Of a stretch of 24,220 nucleotides of DNA, positions 1 through 6,466 are shown in pieces (positions within the stretch are counted from its first letter, which is position 1; the number at the start of each line of letters is the position of its first letter). This DNA is from Oribacterium sp. UBA3737 (lineage in GTDB: Bacteria; Bacillota_A; Clostridia; Lachnospirales; Lachnospiraceae). The stretch is from contig DFGZ01000235.1 in NCBI GenBank assembly GCA_002371295.1, positions 1 through 24,220 of the forward strand, written 5' to 3'. A model generated the notes under the pieces. That model was not told the DNA's origin. It saw nothing but the letters and a program-made list of their open reading frames with translations, and searched no databases. The position numbers and the translations under genes are program-made.

Positions 1-431
1 AGATCGTCGGTGCAACACTTGTTAAAATGGACGGGGATATAAACGGTCTGATGCTGTTCCTCTTTAATCTTGAGTTCGCAAACACTATTTTTGATAAGAT
101 GATGGGCATATCTTACGCAGGTTTCGAACAGATGGATTCGATGGCACATTCGGCCCTGACGGAAATCGGAAATATAATCATTTGTTCTTACGTCAATGCA
201 TTTACGGAACTCGTGGATATGAACATATCCCTTTCGGTTCCCAGTGCTGCTGTAAATATGCTTGGAGCTATTCTCACGGTACCTATAGCCGAGTATGGAT
301 ATGAAACAGATAAGCTTATGTATTGCAGCGCGGACTTTGTGATGGATGGTAAGACATATAATGACTGGCTGCTCATGCTGCCTGATATTTCATCCCTGAA
401 TCGCATATTGGAAAAGTTAGGGGTTTCATAA
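1..431 (+). CDS. cheC: CheC-type chemotaxis phosphatase, 5' end missing
   Basis: CheC dephosphorylates CheY-P and, in Firmicutes, binds CheD as part of receptor adaptation. The reading frame is open from the window edge (first full codon at base 3), so the start lies upstream; the ATG at 27 is internal. The visible part contains one CheC active-site motif in full: S-x3-E-x2-N (in SALTEIGN), then exactly 22 residues, then Pro. That matches the (D/S)x3Ex2Nx22P signature of the CheC/CheX/FliY family. The piece is too short to show whether the first of CheC's two motifs is upstream. The stop is 3 nt before cheD, and cheC-cheD adjacency is the classic pairing, which favours CheC over FliY or CheX. 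Upstream genes cannot be seen. Confidence 0.88.
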   Translation, partial: IVGATLVKMDGDINGLMLFLFNLEFANTIFDKMMGISYAGFEQMDSMAHSALTEIGNIIICSYVNAFTELVDMNISLSVPSAAVNMLGAILTVPIAEYGYETDKLMYCSADFVMDGKTYNDWLLMLPDISSLNRILEKLGVS

Positions 432-434
432 TCT

Positions 435-917
435 ATGGATAGACAACTGAAAGTCGGGATCGGCGACATGAAGCTGACACGCGGACAGGGTGAGATAATC
501 ACTTATGCGCTTGGCTCGTGTATCGGAATAGCCTTTTATGATCCTGTTTTGAAATTAGGAGCATTGCTTCATATCATGCTTCCTATACGACAAAACAAAG
601 ATGATGCTAATTTACTGAAATATGCAGATACCGGTCTTGCAGAGACTATTCGTAAGCTGACAGCCTTTGGGATGGTCAAAAGCAGAGCCATCGTTAAGAT
701 TGCAGGTGGAGCCAAGATGTTCGAAATCAGCGGTAATGCCAGCTTTGGCAATATTGGCGAGAGGAACGCGCAGACTGTTCGACAGATACTGCAGAGAGAA
801 GGATTCCATATACGCGCAGAGGATTGCGGCGCAAATTACGCTAGAACTATGAGCCTGGATGTGGCAACAGGTGACGTCGTGATAAAAACCTTTGGTCATC
901 CGGAGAAACATTTATAA
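435..917 (+). CDS. cheD: Chemoreceptor glutamine deamidase CheD
   Basis: CheD deamidates specific glutamines on methyl-accepting chemoreceptors and also stimulates CheC phosphatase activity. The 160-residue product has the family's usual length. The catalytic set is present with correct spacing: Thr23 and Cys29 in TYALGSC, and His46 in LLHIMLP, which is the Thr/Cys/His spacing of Thermotoga CheD. A Gly-rich GGAKMF segment typical of the family follows at residues 91-96. The ATG starts 3 nt after the cheC stop, so the two genes are almost certainly co-transcribed and translationally coupled. Nothing in the sequence suggests inactivation. Confidence 0.95.
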   Translation: MDRQLKVGIGDMKLTRGQGEIITYALGSCIGIAFYDPVLKLGALLHIMLPIRQNKDDANLLKYADTGLAETIRKLTAFGMVKSRAIVKIAGGAKMFEISGNASFGNIGERNAQTVRQILQREGFHIRAEDCGANYARTMSLDVATGDVVIKTFGHPEKHL

Positions 918-944
918 TTTTTACCCGTTAGGAGGAAACCTGAA

Positions 945-1895
945 TTGAAGAACAATAAAAAGGACGGAATTCTGCTTGAGTCCGGTACAAATGAAATTGA
1001 GATCATGAAGTTCAAGGTCATGAATGAGTACTATGGTATCAACGTTGCCAAGGTAGTTGAGATCATGATGACCGAAAAAGTAAAGCCGATGCCACACTCC
1101 CATCCTGCTGTTGAAGGCTTTTTCAAACCAAGAGATGTTCTTATTACAGTTATAAATCTCGGGCAGTATCTTACCGGAGAGCGTAAGGACTACGGAGACA
1201 GAGACCTCTTCATCATCACCGGATTTAATAAGATGATGGTTGCTTTCAGAGTTGACAGCATCGAGGGTATCAGCCGTATTTCATGGAAGAGCATTCAGAA
1301 GCCTGACAAGACCCTTGGGTCAGGTGATGAGTCTGTAGCAACAGGTATCGCACAGTGCGATGACCAGCTGGTAACAGTTCTGGATTTCGAGAAGATCGTA
1401 GCAGAGATCTCTCCGGAAACAACGATTCAGGTATCCGAAATTGATGAGATGGGTGACAGACCTATCAACCAGGCACCTGTTGTTATCGCTGAGGATTCTG
1501 TTCTTCTCCAGAAGATGATTCTTGATTCTCTTCAGAGAGCAGGTTTCACTGATATAAGTATGTTCAATAACGGACAGGAATGCTGGAATTATCTTGATGG
1601 AATAAAGGATGACCCGCATGTTTATGAGAAGGTCAGCATGGTCATCACGGACCTTGAGATGCCTATGATGGACGGTCACAGATTAACGAAGCTTATCAAA
1701 TCGGATCCCCATCTTCGTCATCTCCCTGTAGTTATCTTCTCATCTCTTATTGATGAGCAGATGCGTGCCAAGGGCAAGGAGCTTGGAGCTGATGAGCAGC
1801 TGTCCAAGCCTGAGATCGGACATCTGGTACATATCATGGACACTCTTATCGGAAGATATGAGGAACAGAGAAAATCTAATTTTAAGGGAATGTAA
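945..1895 (+). CDS. cheV: CheV-type CheW-receiver coupling protein
   Basis: CheV couples chemoreceptors to CheA through a CheW-like domain and carries a phosphorylatable receiver domain that takes part in adaptation. The 316-residue product has a CheW-like domain at about residues 15-155 and a response-regulator receiver at about 178-305. Receiver landmarks are intact: acidic pair E183/D184, phospho-acceptor D236 in ITDLEMP, the S266/S267 switch position and K288 in LSKPE. The start is a TTG at 945, supported by GGAGGA at 931-936 with 8 nt spacing; no ATG lies nearby in frame before residue 21. It follows cheD by 27 nt and is followed by a hairpin terminator, so it probably closes the cheC-cheD transcript. 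Confidence 0.93.
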   Translation: MKNNKKDGILLESGTNEIEIMKFKVMNEYYGINVAKVVEIMMTEKVKPMPHSHPAVEGFFKPRDVLITVINLGQYLTGERKDYGDRDLFIITGFNKMMVAFRVDSIEGISRISWKSIQKPDKTLGSGDESVATGIAQCDDQLVTVLDFEKIVAEISPETTIQVSEIDEMGDRPINQAPVVIAEDSVLLQKMILDSLQRAGFTDISMFNNGQECWNYLDGIKDDPHVYEKVSMVITDLEMPMMDGHRLTKLIKSDPHLRHLPVVIFSSLIDEQMRAKGKELGADEQLSKPEIGHLVHIMDTLIGRYEEQRKSNFKGM

Positions 1896-1909
1896 ATTCT
1901 TCGAAAGAT

Positions 1910-1936
1910 AAAGGCAGGCATGGTATGCCTGCCTTT
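1910..1936 (+). terminator. Hairpin terminator after cheV
   Basis: A perfect 12-bp inverted repeat (AAAGGCAGGCAT and its complement) with a 3-nt loop begins 15 nt after the cheV stop. The A-rich left foot and T-rich right foot make it look bidirectional. The T run after the stem is short (TTTAATT), so termination may be partial and read into the next gene. Confidence 0.7.
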
Positions 1937-1938
1937 AA

Positions 1939-1977
1939 TTGATAGATGGGGGCATATTTTTTGATAGACGGGGGTAT
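1939..1977 (+). repeat. Short tandem duplication before the wall-repeat gene
   Basis: TTGATAGATGGGGGCAT at 1939-1955 recurs as TTGATAGACGGGGGTAT at 1961-1977: 15 of 17 bases match and the period is 22 nt. The second copy supplies the G-rich Shine-Dalgarno for the ATG at 1982; the first is an apparent duplicate of that ribosome-binding region without a start codon at matching distance. Confidence 0.6.
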
Positions 1978-1981
1978 GTAA

Positions 1982-2959
1982 ATGATGGGAATAAAAGGAT
2001 CAGGTGTCAGAGTTTCTTTGGGGACCGTCTTTATCTTTATGCTGATTCTCATGCCCGGTATGAGAGGGTATGCCAACAACTGGATGTATAAAGACGGGCA
2101 ATGGTACTACTACTATACCTATGACGAGCCTGTTGAAAATGAGTGGATAACCTATGGTGGAAATGAATACTACATCGGAAGTAAAGGACTTATGTCTGCC
2201 GACAAATGGGTAAGTGATCCCTCTACGGGTGAAAAATATTATGTCGGAATCGACGGGATAAAACAAAAGAATACATATACCGAAAGCAAGGATAAATTCG
2301 TCGGACCTGACGGTACGGAGCTTGAAGCATTTGATAAGTGGAGAGAAAGTGCAAAAAAGAACCTTAAACAGGTCATGACGGATCTGAACAGGAAAGTTAC
2401 CGTATCATCGGAACAAAAGGCTTATCTCGCCACGTTAAACGCTTCAAATGCCGCATTTTCTTTTTATGATCTGAATGGAGACGGATATAAGGACTTTATA
2501 GTCATAAACAAAGAGTCGGATATTTATCAGGTTCTGGATATTCAGATATTTAATCCGGAAGAGAAAAAGTTTTATGCAGTAATGGAGCTTGATTTTACAT
2601 CTGATGAAACAGCAGTAATAAAACGTGAAGAGAACAACGGGAACACATGGCTCATCATTTCCAGGGATATAAATGATTTCGATTTTCAAAGGCTTGCATT
2701 GGGGGAATATTATTTTCAGGATGTGGAGCACTATTATTTCGGTTATAATGAATACGGTGATGTGATTTATTATATCAATGAAGAGGAAACATTTCCGGAT
2801 GTGTGGAATTCATCACTTATTGACATACGGAACAGTGTGGGATCCGGAATCATGACCACATATTACGATCTTAATGAAAAAAACATAGATGAGCAGGCGG
2901 ACAGTTATCCTTCCGAGGAGGAGATAGCTCTGTTCGAAGGAATTGATAAGGATGAGTAG
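1982..2959 (+). CDS. Secreted wall-repeat protein with DxNxDG-type domain
   Basis: A 325-residue exported protein. Residues about 1-31 form a signal peptide: a basic start, a hydrophobic run around 12-25, and a likely cleavage near GYANN. About three Trp/Tyr-rich repeats of the choline/glucan-binding type follow (roughly 34-118; for example DGQWYYYYTY and GNEYYIGSKG). The rest, about 119-325, is a domain I do not recognise; it contains DLNGDGYKD at 163-171, a calcium-loop-like sequence common in secreted proteins with FG-GAP or dockerin-like loops. It likely sits on the cell wall or a surface polysaccharide; the ligand is unknown. It lies between chemotaxis and filament genes and resembles in layout the two wall-repeat proteins at 17557-20176. 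The start uses the GGGGG run at 1970-1974; the ATG at 1985 is an equal alternative. Confidence 0.75.
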   Translation: MMGIKGSGVRVSLGTVFIFMLILMPGMRGYANNWMYKDGQWYYYYTYDEPVENEWITYGGNEYYIGSKGLMSADKWVSDPSTGEKYYVGIDGIKQKNTYTESKDKFVGPDGTELEAFDKWRESAKKNLKQVMTDLNRKVTVSSEQKAYLATLNASNAAFSFYDLNGDGYKDFIVINKESDIYQVLDIQIFNPEEKKFYAVMELDFTSDETAVIKREENNGNTWLIISRDINDFDFQRLALGEYYFQDVEHYYFGYNEYGDVIYYINEEETFPDVWNSSLIDIRNSVGSGIMTTYYDLNEKNIDEQADSYPSEEEIALFEGIDKDE

Positions 2960-2962
2960 TAT

Positions 2963-2981
2963 GGATGCAGTGTATGCATCC
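2963..2981 (+). other. Intergenic hairpin before the ComFB-like gene
   Basis: A 7-bp perfect stem (GGATGCA with TGCATCC) around the loop GTGTA fills most of the spacer, ending 4 nt before the AGGAGG of the next gene. It has no T run, so it is more likely an mRNA stability or translation element than a terminator. Confidence 0.5.
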
Positions 2982-2995
2982 GGTAGGAGGGGACT

Positions 2996-3724
2996 TTGGG
3001 TATAGAATCAATGGAAGAGAACAATGACCGTAAAGATATGTTCGACACAGCGGGTGACGCTGCGGATTTTGCGGAGAACATCGCGGCCACCATCAGGAAG
3101 GGACTTAAAGAAGCGTCGGAATCTGTAAAGAAGGAAGATATTGAGGATATCAACGTGATGCTGGGAAAGGATCCCTACGAAGAGCCTGAAGACACGGAAT
3201 ATGAAGATACACATGCCAGCAGGGTTGTAAAGAAACAGAATAAGTCAAAAAAAGTTGTTGGTTCAGGGTACAGCAATAATCATTCTTACGGGTTGGACAA
3301 TATCGAACTTCGAAACGAGGTGGTTCAGGATAAGAGAAGGGCCATAAGAGTTGAGTCTGCAGAGGAAAGCAATGTTCTGTCTGATGCCATACAGAAGCAC
3401 CTGGAGGAAAGTGTATTCGGAGAGGCAAAGATTCAGGAAGGTTTTCACATAGTCAACATCATGCAGGAGTGTCTCAAGAGCGAGAATATCCTTGAATACA
3501 TGCAGAATATGTCCTGCTGTACCTGTGAGCGCTGTCAGGCTGATGTCCTTGCGGCGACTCTGTCCCATCTTCCGGCAAAGTATGTTGTAATGTATAAAAA
3601 GTCTACTAATGCACGCATAAGCTTCTACCATGACAACTATAAGATGGACATTCTGGCCTCTATCATGAGAGCTATCAGAGATGTCAAGGAACATCCTCAT
3701 CATGGAAATGACCGTATTCAGTAG
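2996..3724 (+). CDS. ComFB-like (late competence ComFB family) protein with long N-terminus
   Basis: The C-terminal part, about residues 128-236 of 242, resembles the ComFB family: a helical start (AIQKHLEESV), a cysteine cluster (C174, C175, C177, C180 in CCTCERC) followed by QADVLAATLSHLPAKYVV, and an end with MDILASIMRAIRDV. ComFB in Bacillus is a small zinc-binding protein, and family members have been reported to bind cyclic dinucleotides; binding here is inference. The first ~125 residues are charged, low-complexity and without signal peptide, an extension absent from stand-alone ComFB. The start is TTG at 2996 because AGGAGG at 2985-2990 is 5 nt away; the ATG at 3011 would be 20 nt from it. 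A strong terminator follows. Confidence 0.7.
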   Translation: MGIESMEENNDRKDMFDTAGDAADFAENIAATIRKGLKEASESVKKEDIEDINVMLGKDPYEEPEDTEYEDTHASRVVKKQNKSKKVVGSGYSNNHSYGLDNIELRNEVVQDKRRAIRVESAEESNVLSDAIQKHLEESVFGEAKIQEGFHIVNIMQECLKSENILEYMQNMSCCTCERCQADVLAATLSHLPAKYVVMYKKSTNARISFYHDNYKMDILASIMRAIRDVKEHPHHGNDRIQ

Positions 3725-3739
3725 CCGCAGATGTTGATT

Positions 3740-3785
3740 AAAAGCTGAGAACATAGCATCTTCTGTTATGTTCCCGGCTTTTTTT
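3740..3785 (+). terminator. Rho-independent terminator after the ComFB-like gene
   Basis: An approximately 14-bp stem (left arm about 3744-3757, right arm 3765-3778) has one mismatch, a 7-nt loop ATCTTCT, and is followed by seven T. The A run at 3740-3743 extends the stem into the T tract. It ends the upstream transcript, so fliD needs its own promoter. Confidence 0.88.
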
Positions 3786-3794
3786 GAAATTGGG

Positions 3795-3821
3795 TTATTA
3801 TTTTATGATTTGTGTCGATAA
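3795..3821 (+). promoter_or_regulatory. Proposed sigma-28 promoter of fliD
   Basis: TTAT (3795-3798), 16 nt, then TCGATAA (3815-3821) preceded by G. The -10 resembles the GCCGATAA / CCGATAT elements of flagellar sigma factors; the -35 is not the textbook TAAA but matches the form seen before fliS, flgK and flgM in this window. It lies just after a terminator and before fliD, where a late-gene promoter is expected. Confidence 0.6.
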
Positions 3822-3844
3822 TAATTGCAGGAATAAGTCTATTT

Positions 3845-3860
3845 AGGCCAGGGAAGGTCT
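3845..3860 (+). promoter_or_regulatory. fliD leader hairpin, possible CsrA site
   Basis: AGGCC (3845-3849) pairs with GGTCT (3856-3860) with one G-U, leaving the hexaloop AGGGAA. The loop contains ANGGA, the CsrA core. A second ANGGA (AAGGA, 3874-3878) overlaps the fliD Shine-Dalgarno 24 nt downstream. The same loop sequence occurs in the flgL leader. CsrA binding is inferred from geometry only. Confidence 0.4.
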
Positions 3861-3885
3861 GTTTTTTATTATGAAGGAGCATCAT

Positions 3886-5505
3886 ATGAACGTATCATCA
3901 AGCAGCAGCTCATCATCGAGCGCATTGGGAAATACCTCCTTAAAAGGTTTTGGAGGACTTGCATCAGGTCTTGACCGTGATGCATTGATAGAGCAGTTAA
4001 CACTCAATACAAACAATAAAATCACAAAGACTCAGCAGAACATAACAAAACAGGAATGGCGTCAGGAAGCCTATAGAAGCATCACCGATCAGATGATCGA
4101 TATGGAAGATGATTATCTGAGCTATTCCGGAAAGACCAGCATAGTAAGTAATGAGCTTTATGCAAAGTCGGTTGTTACAGCAAAGGGAAACAGTGCATCA
4201 ACAGCCCTTGTTTCTGCAACCGGAAGTTCTAACCTTCTTGAATATGTATCGGTAAAGGGTGTAAGTCAGCTGGCTTCATCTGCTTATTTTACATCTAAAA
4301 AAATGGAGAACAGTTCGGGCAACACGGCAACAAAGAGTACAAAACTCAGTGATATCCCGGGGTTTACGGATAATAAGCTTTCTTCCATGACTATCAACGG
4401 CAAAAAAATCGAAGTAACCGGTGAATCTACCGTAAGTGATCTGGTAAATGCCATCAATAAGAGTGATGCCGGAGTGAAGGCTACTTATGTTGAAAGTACC
4501 GGAAGCTTCATGTTCTTCGACAAGAATACCGGAGAAGAGAGTAAGATTGTGTTAAGTCCCGAGGCTAAAGAGCTGTTTGGAGGAGAAGAATCCCAGTTCA
4601 CAGCCGGTAAAGATGCTGTAATGTATGTAAGCTACGGCGGCTCAGAACCGGTTGCCATAAAGAGCCATACCAACACCTTCAATGTTGACGGACTCTCTGT
4701 TACGGCAAGCGGAACATTCGGAGATATAAATGTAGGTGAAGATGGTAAAGTCTCCTACGATGCTTCCGCCAGTGTCAGCTTTACGGCTACAGCCAATGTT
4801 GATAAGGCTACAGAACGTGTTAAGGCTTTTGTAGAGGCTTATAACAAGATGGTTGAAGAGGTCAACACTCATGTGACCACAAAGCCGGCAAGCGGTTACG
4901 ATCCACTTACTGAAGAGCAGGAAGATGAGATGACCGAAAAGGAAATCGAAAAGTGGACGAAGAAAGCAAAGGAAGGAATTCTTTATAACGATAATGAAGT
5001 CAGGGATTTTGCCTTTGAGCTTCATGGAATGATGAATGATATCGTTGCAAGTGGTATCAGTTATTCTGATCTTGAAAATATTGGTATCACGATAAGCTCA
5101 GATCATGCAGATGGAGGACAGCTTACCTTTGATGAAGATAAGTTCCGTAAAGCCATGGAAACAGATTCAGGAAAGGTTGAAGAAATCATGTGCGGAACTG
5201 AAGGGAAGACCGGATTTGGTCAGACTATCAACAAACAGCTGACACCGTATGCGACAAGATATGCATCCAGAAACGGTAATTCCTATGGAAGACTTATAGA
5301 AGTGGCCGGCTCCGACAAGCTTGTAGCCACAAAGACTAAAAATGAAATCTATGACAAGATTCAAGGCTTCAATGATGATCTTAAGAAGTGGAAAAACAAA
5401 CTGAAGATAGAGGAAGACAGATATATCAAACAGTTTTCAAATCTTGAATCACTCATAAACAGTATGAATACTCAGGCCAGCTATCTGTCCGGCTTATCAT
5501 ATTAA
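3886..5505 (+). CDS. fliD: Flagellar filament cap protein FliD (HAP2)
   Basis: FliD caps the growing filament and promotes flagellin insertion after export through the flagellar secretion system. The 539-residue product has the FliD N-terminal motif GFGGLASGLDRDALIEQL at about residues 21-38 and the C-terminal coiled-coil domain beginning near 304 (KATERVKAFVEAYNKMVEEV). The extreme N-terminus carries a serine run (about residues 4-12) and no Sec signal, as expected for a type III substrate. I chose the ATG at 3886 over the ATG at 3871 because AAGGAG (3874-3879) lies 6 nt before the former and inside the codons of the latter. fliS follows directly, the usual partner order. A sigma-28-type promoter and a possible CsrA hairpin precede it. 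Confidence 0.94.
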   Translation: MNVSSSSSSSSSALGNTSLKGFGGLASGLDRDALIEQLTLNTNNKITKTQQNITKQEWRQEAYRSITDQMIDMEDDYLSYSGKTSIVSNELYAKSVVTAKGNSASTALVSATGSSNLLEYVSVKGVSQLASSAYFTSKKMENSSGNTATKSTKLSDIPGFTDNKLSSMTINGKKIEVTGESTVSDLVNAINKSDAGVKATYVESTGSFMFFDKNTGEESKIVLSPEAKELFGGEESQFTAGKDAVMYVSYGGSEPVAIKSHTNTFNVDGLSVTASGTFGDINVGEDGKVSYDASASVSFTATANVDKATERVKAFVEAYNKMVEEVNTHVTTKPASGYDPLTEEQEDEMTEKEIEKWTKKAKEGILYNDNEVRDFAFELHGMMNDIVASGISYSDLENIGITISSDHADGGQLTFDEDKFRKAMETDSGKVEEIMCGTEGKTGFGQTINKQLTPYATRYASRNGNSYGRLIEVAGSDKLVATKTKNEIYDKIQGFNDDLKKWKNKLKIEEDRYIKQFSNLESLINSMNTQASYLSGLSY

Positions 5506-5520
5506 GTTTTTTGTCGATGT
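5494..5520 (+). promoter_or_regulatory. Proposed sigma-28 promoter of fliS inside the fliD 3' end
   Basis: TTAT (5494-5497), 16 nt, TCGATGT (5514-5520) preceded by G: identical spacing and -35 to the proposed fliD promoter, with one change in the -10. The -35 lies in the last codons of fliD, so fliS and its downstream neighbour could be transcribed independently of the cap gene. Confidence 0.5.
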
Positions 5521-5572
5521 AATATGTAGTGATCGATGATAACAATTACACAGAAAAAAGAAGGTGTCATTC

Positions 5573-5974
5573 ATGATTTATGAAAAATATAAAGAGGATA
5601 CAGTGTTTTCCATGTCTCCGGTAGAGCTTTTGATACTTTTATACGATGAGTGTATGAAGGATCTCCGTAAGGCTCATATGGCTCTTGAGGATGGTGACAT
5701 GACGATGTTCGAGGAGTATATAGGGAAATCACTTAAGATAATCAGATATCTTATACAGACTCTTGATATGTCGATGCCTGTCAGCAAGGACCTGAGAAGG
5801 CTGTATGATTATATCATATATGACCTTTCAAAGGTCAGAGCGGCCGGTAAGCGTATGTCTGATGAGATACCTAAGCTTATCGAGATCATTCAGAATCTGA
5901 GAGATGGATTTGACGGAGCCAGCCAGAAGGTTCAGGATACACATGAGGTTCATGAGGCCAGCGTTGTAGGATGA
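5573..5974 (+). CDS. fliS: Flagellin export chaperone FliS
   Basis: FliS binds the C-terminus of flagellin in the cytoplasm and prevents premature polymerisation. The 133-residue helical product carries the family signature near the N-terminus: YKEDTVFSMSPVELLILLYD, with the conserved Tyr, the SP turn and LLYD. Length is normal for FliS. The ATG at 5573 is preferred: AAGGTG (5561-5566) precedes it by 6 nt, whereas a GTG at 5564 would overlap that site. It sits 67 nt after fliD and 22 nt before the next small helical gene. The flagellin gene itself is not in the window. Confidence 0.93.
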   Translation: MIYEKYKEDTVFSMSPVELLILLYDECMKDLRKAHMALEDGDMTMFEEYIGKSLKIIRYLIQTLDMSMPVSKDLRRLYDYIIYDLSKVRAAGKRMSDEIPKLIEIIQNLRDGFDGASQKVQDTHEVHEASVVG

Positions 5975-5996
5975 TAGCCATATACCGGGAGCACAT

Positions 5997-6398
5997 ATGG
6001 AAGATATATTAAATGTTGCTGATTTAGCGATATTATTTCAGAGAAGGTATAGCTATATAAAGGATGTGAAGGATATTACAGATAAGCTTTCCGAAGCCTT
6101 ATCAAGTAATGATGGATATACTGCGGAAGTGATCCTTGAGGAACGCAGTGATGCTATACGAAAAGTCGAAAATACCACTGAACATATCCGGCTTCTCGGC
6201 GAGGCAGGTCCTAAAGCTGCATTTACTGCACATAGGCTCATATATACAGAACCTGAGGATATTGTTCCTGAAACAGATGATGAAAAACTGGTTCAGGAGA
6301 TAAGGCTTAAAACAAAAGCTTTGGTTTTGGCTCTTCAGGCACAGGACAAAATGGTAAATAAACGACTCACAAGAGATCAGTCTTTCTATAAGGATTAA
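5997..6398 (+). CDS. Small helical protein in the FliT position
   Basis: A 133-residue soluble, mostly helical protein rich in Glu, Lys and Asp, with no signal peptide or membrane segment. Residues about 10-60 show a pattern common in FliT/FlgN-type export chaperones: helix, short loop, then EVILEERSDAIRKVEN. Sequence alone does not establish the family. The position immediately after fliS, 22 nt downstream with GGGAG 5 nt before the ATG, is where fliT (the FliD chaperone) is found in many bacteria. A role as chaperone for FliD is therefore the best guess but remains an inference. It ends the filament-cap operon; no convincing terminator was seen in the 68 nt that follow. Confidence 0.6.
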   Translation: MEDILNVADLAILFQRRYSYIKDVKDITDKLSEALSSNDGYTAEVILEERSDAIRKVENTTEHIRLLGEAGPKAAFTAHRLIYTEPEDIVPETDDEKLVQEIRLKTKALVLALQAQDKMVNKRLTRDQSFYKD

Positions 6399-6466
6399 TT
6401 AATTTAGTGATCTTCGGGAGACAGATACAGTACATATCTTACATTTAAGGGGAGGCAGACAATAAT

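Noticed and set aside
3263..3754. - strand open frame of 163 codons opposite the ComFB-like gene
   Set aside because: Antisense shadow that also crosses the terminator at 3740-3785; the + strand product has family motifs.
3871..3885. Upstream ATG for fliD
   Set aside because: The Shine-Dalgarno AAGGAG lies inside this start's codons, so translation should begin at 3886.
3895..3925. Serine-codon run at the fliD start as a simple-sequence phase-variation tract
   Set aside because: The codons are mixed AGC/TCA/TCG and not a uniform repeat, so slippage is unlikely; it reads as a normal Ser-rich export N-terminus.
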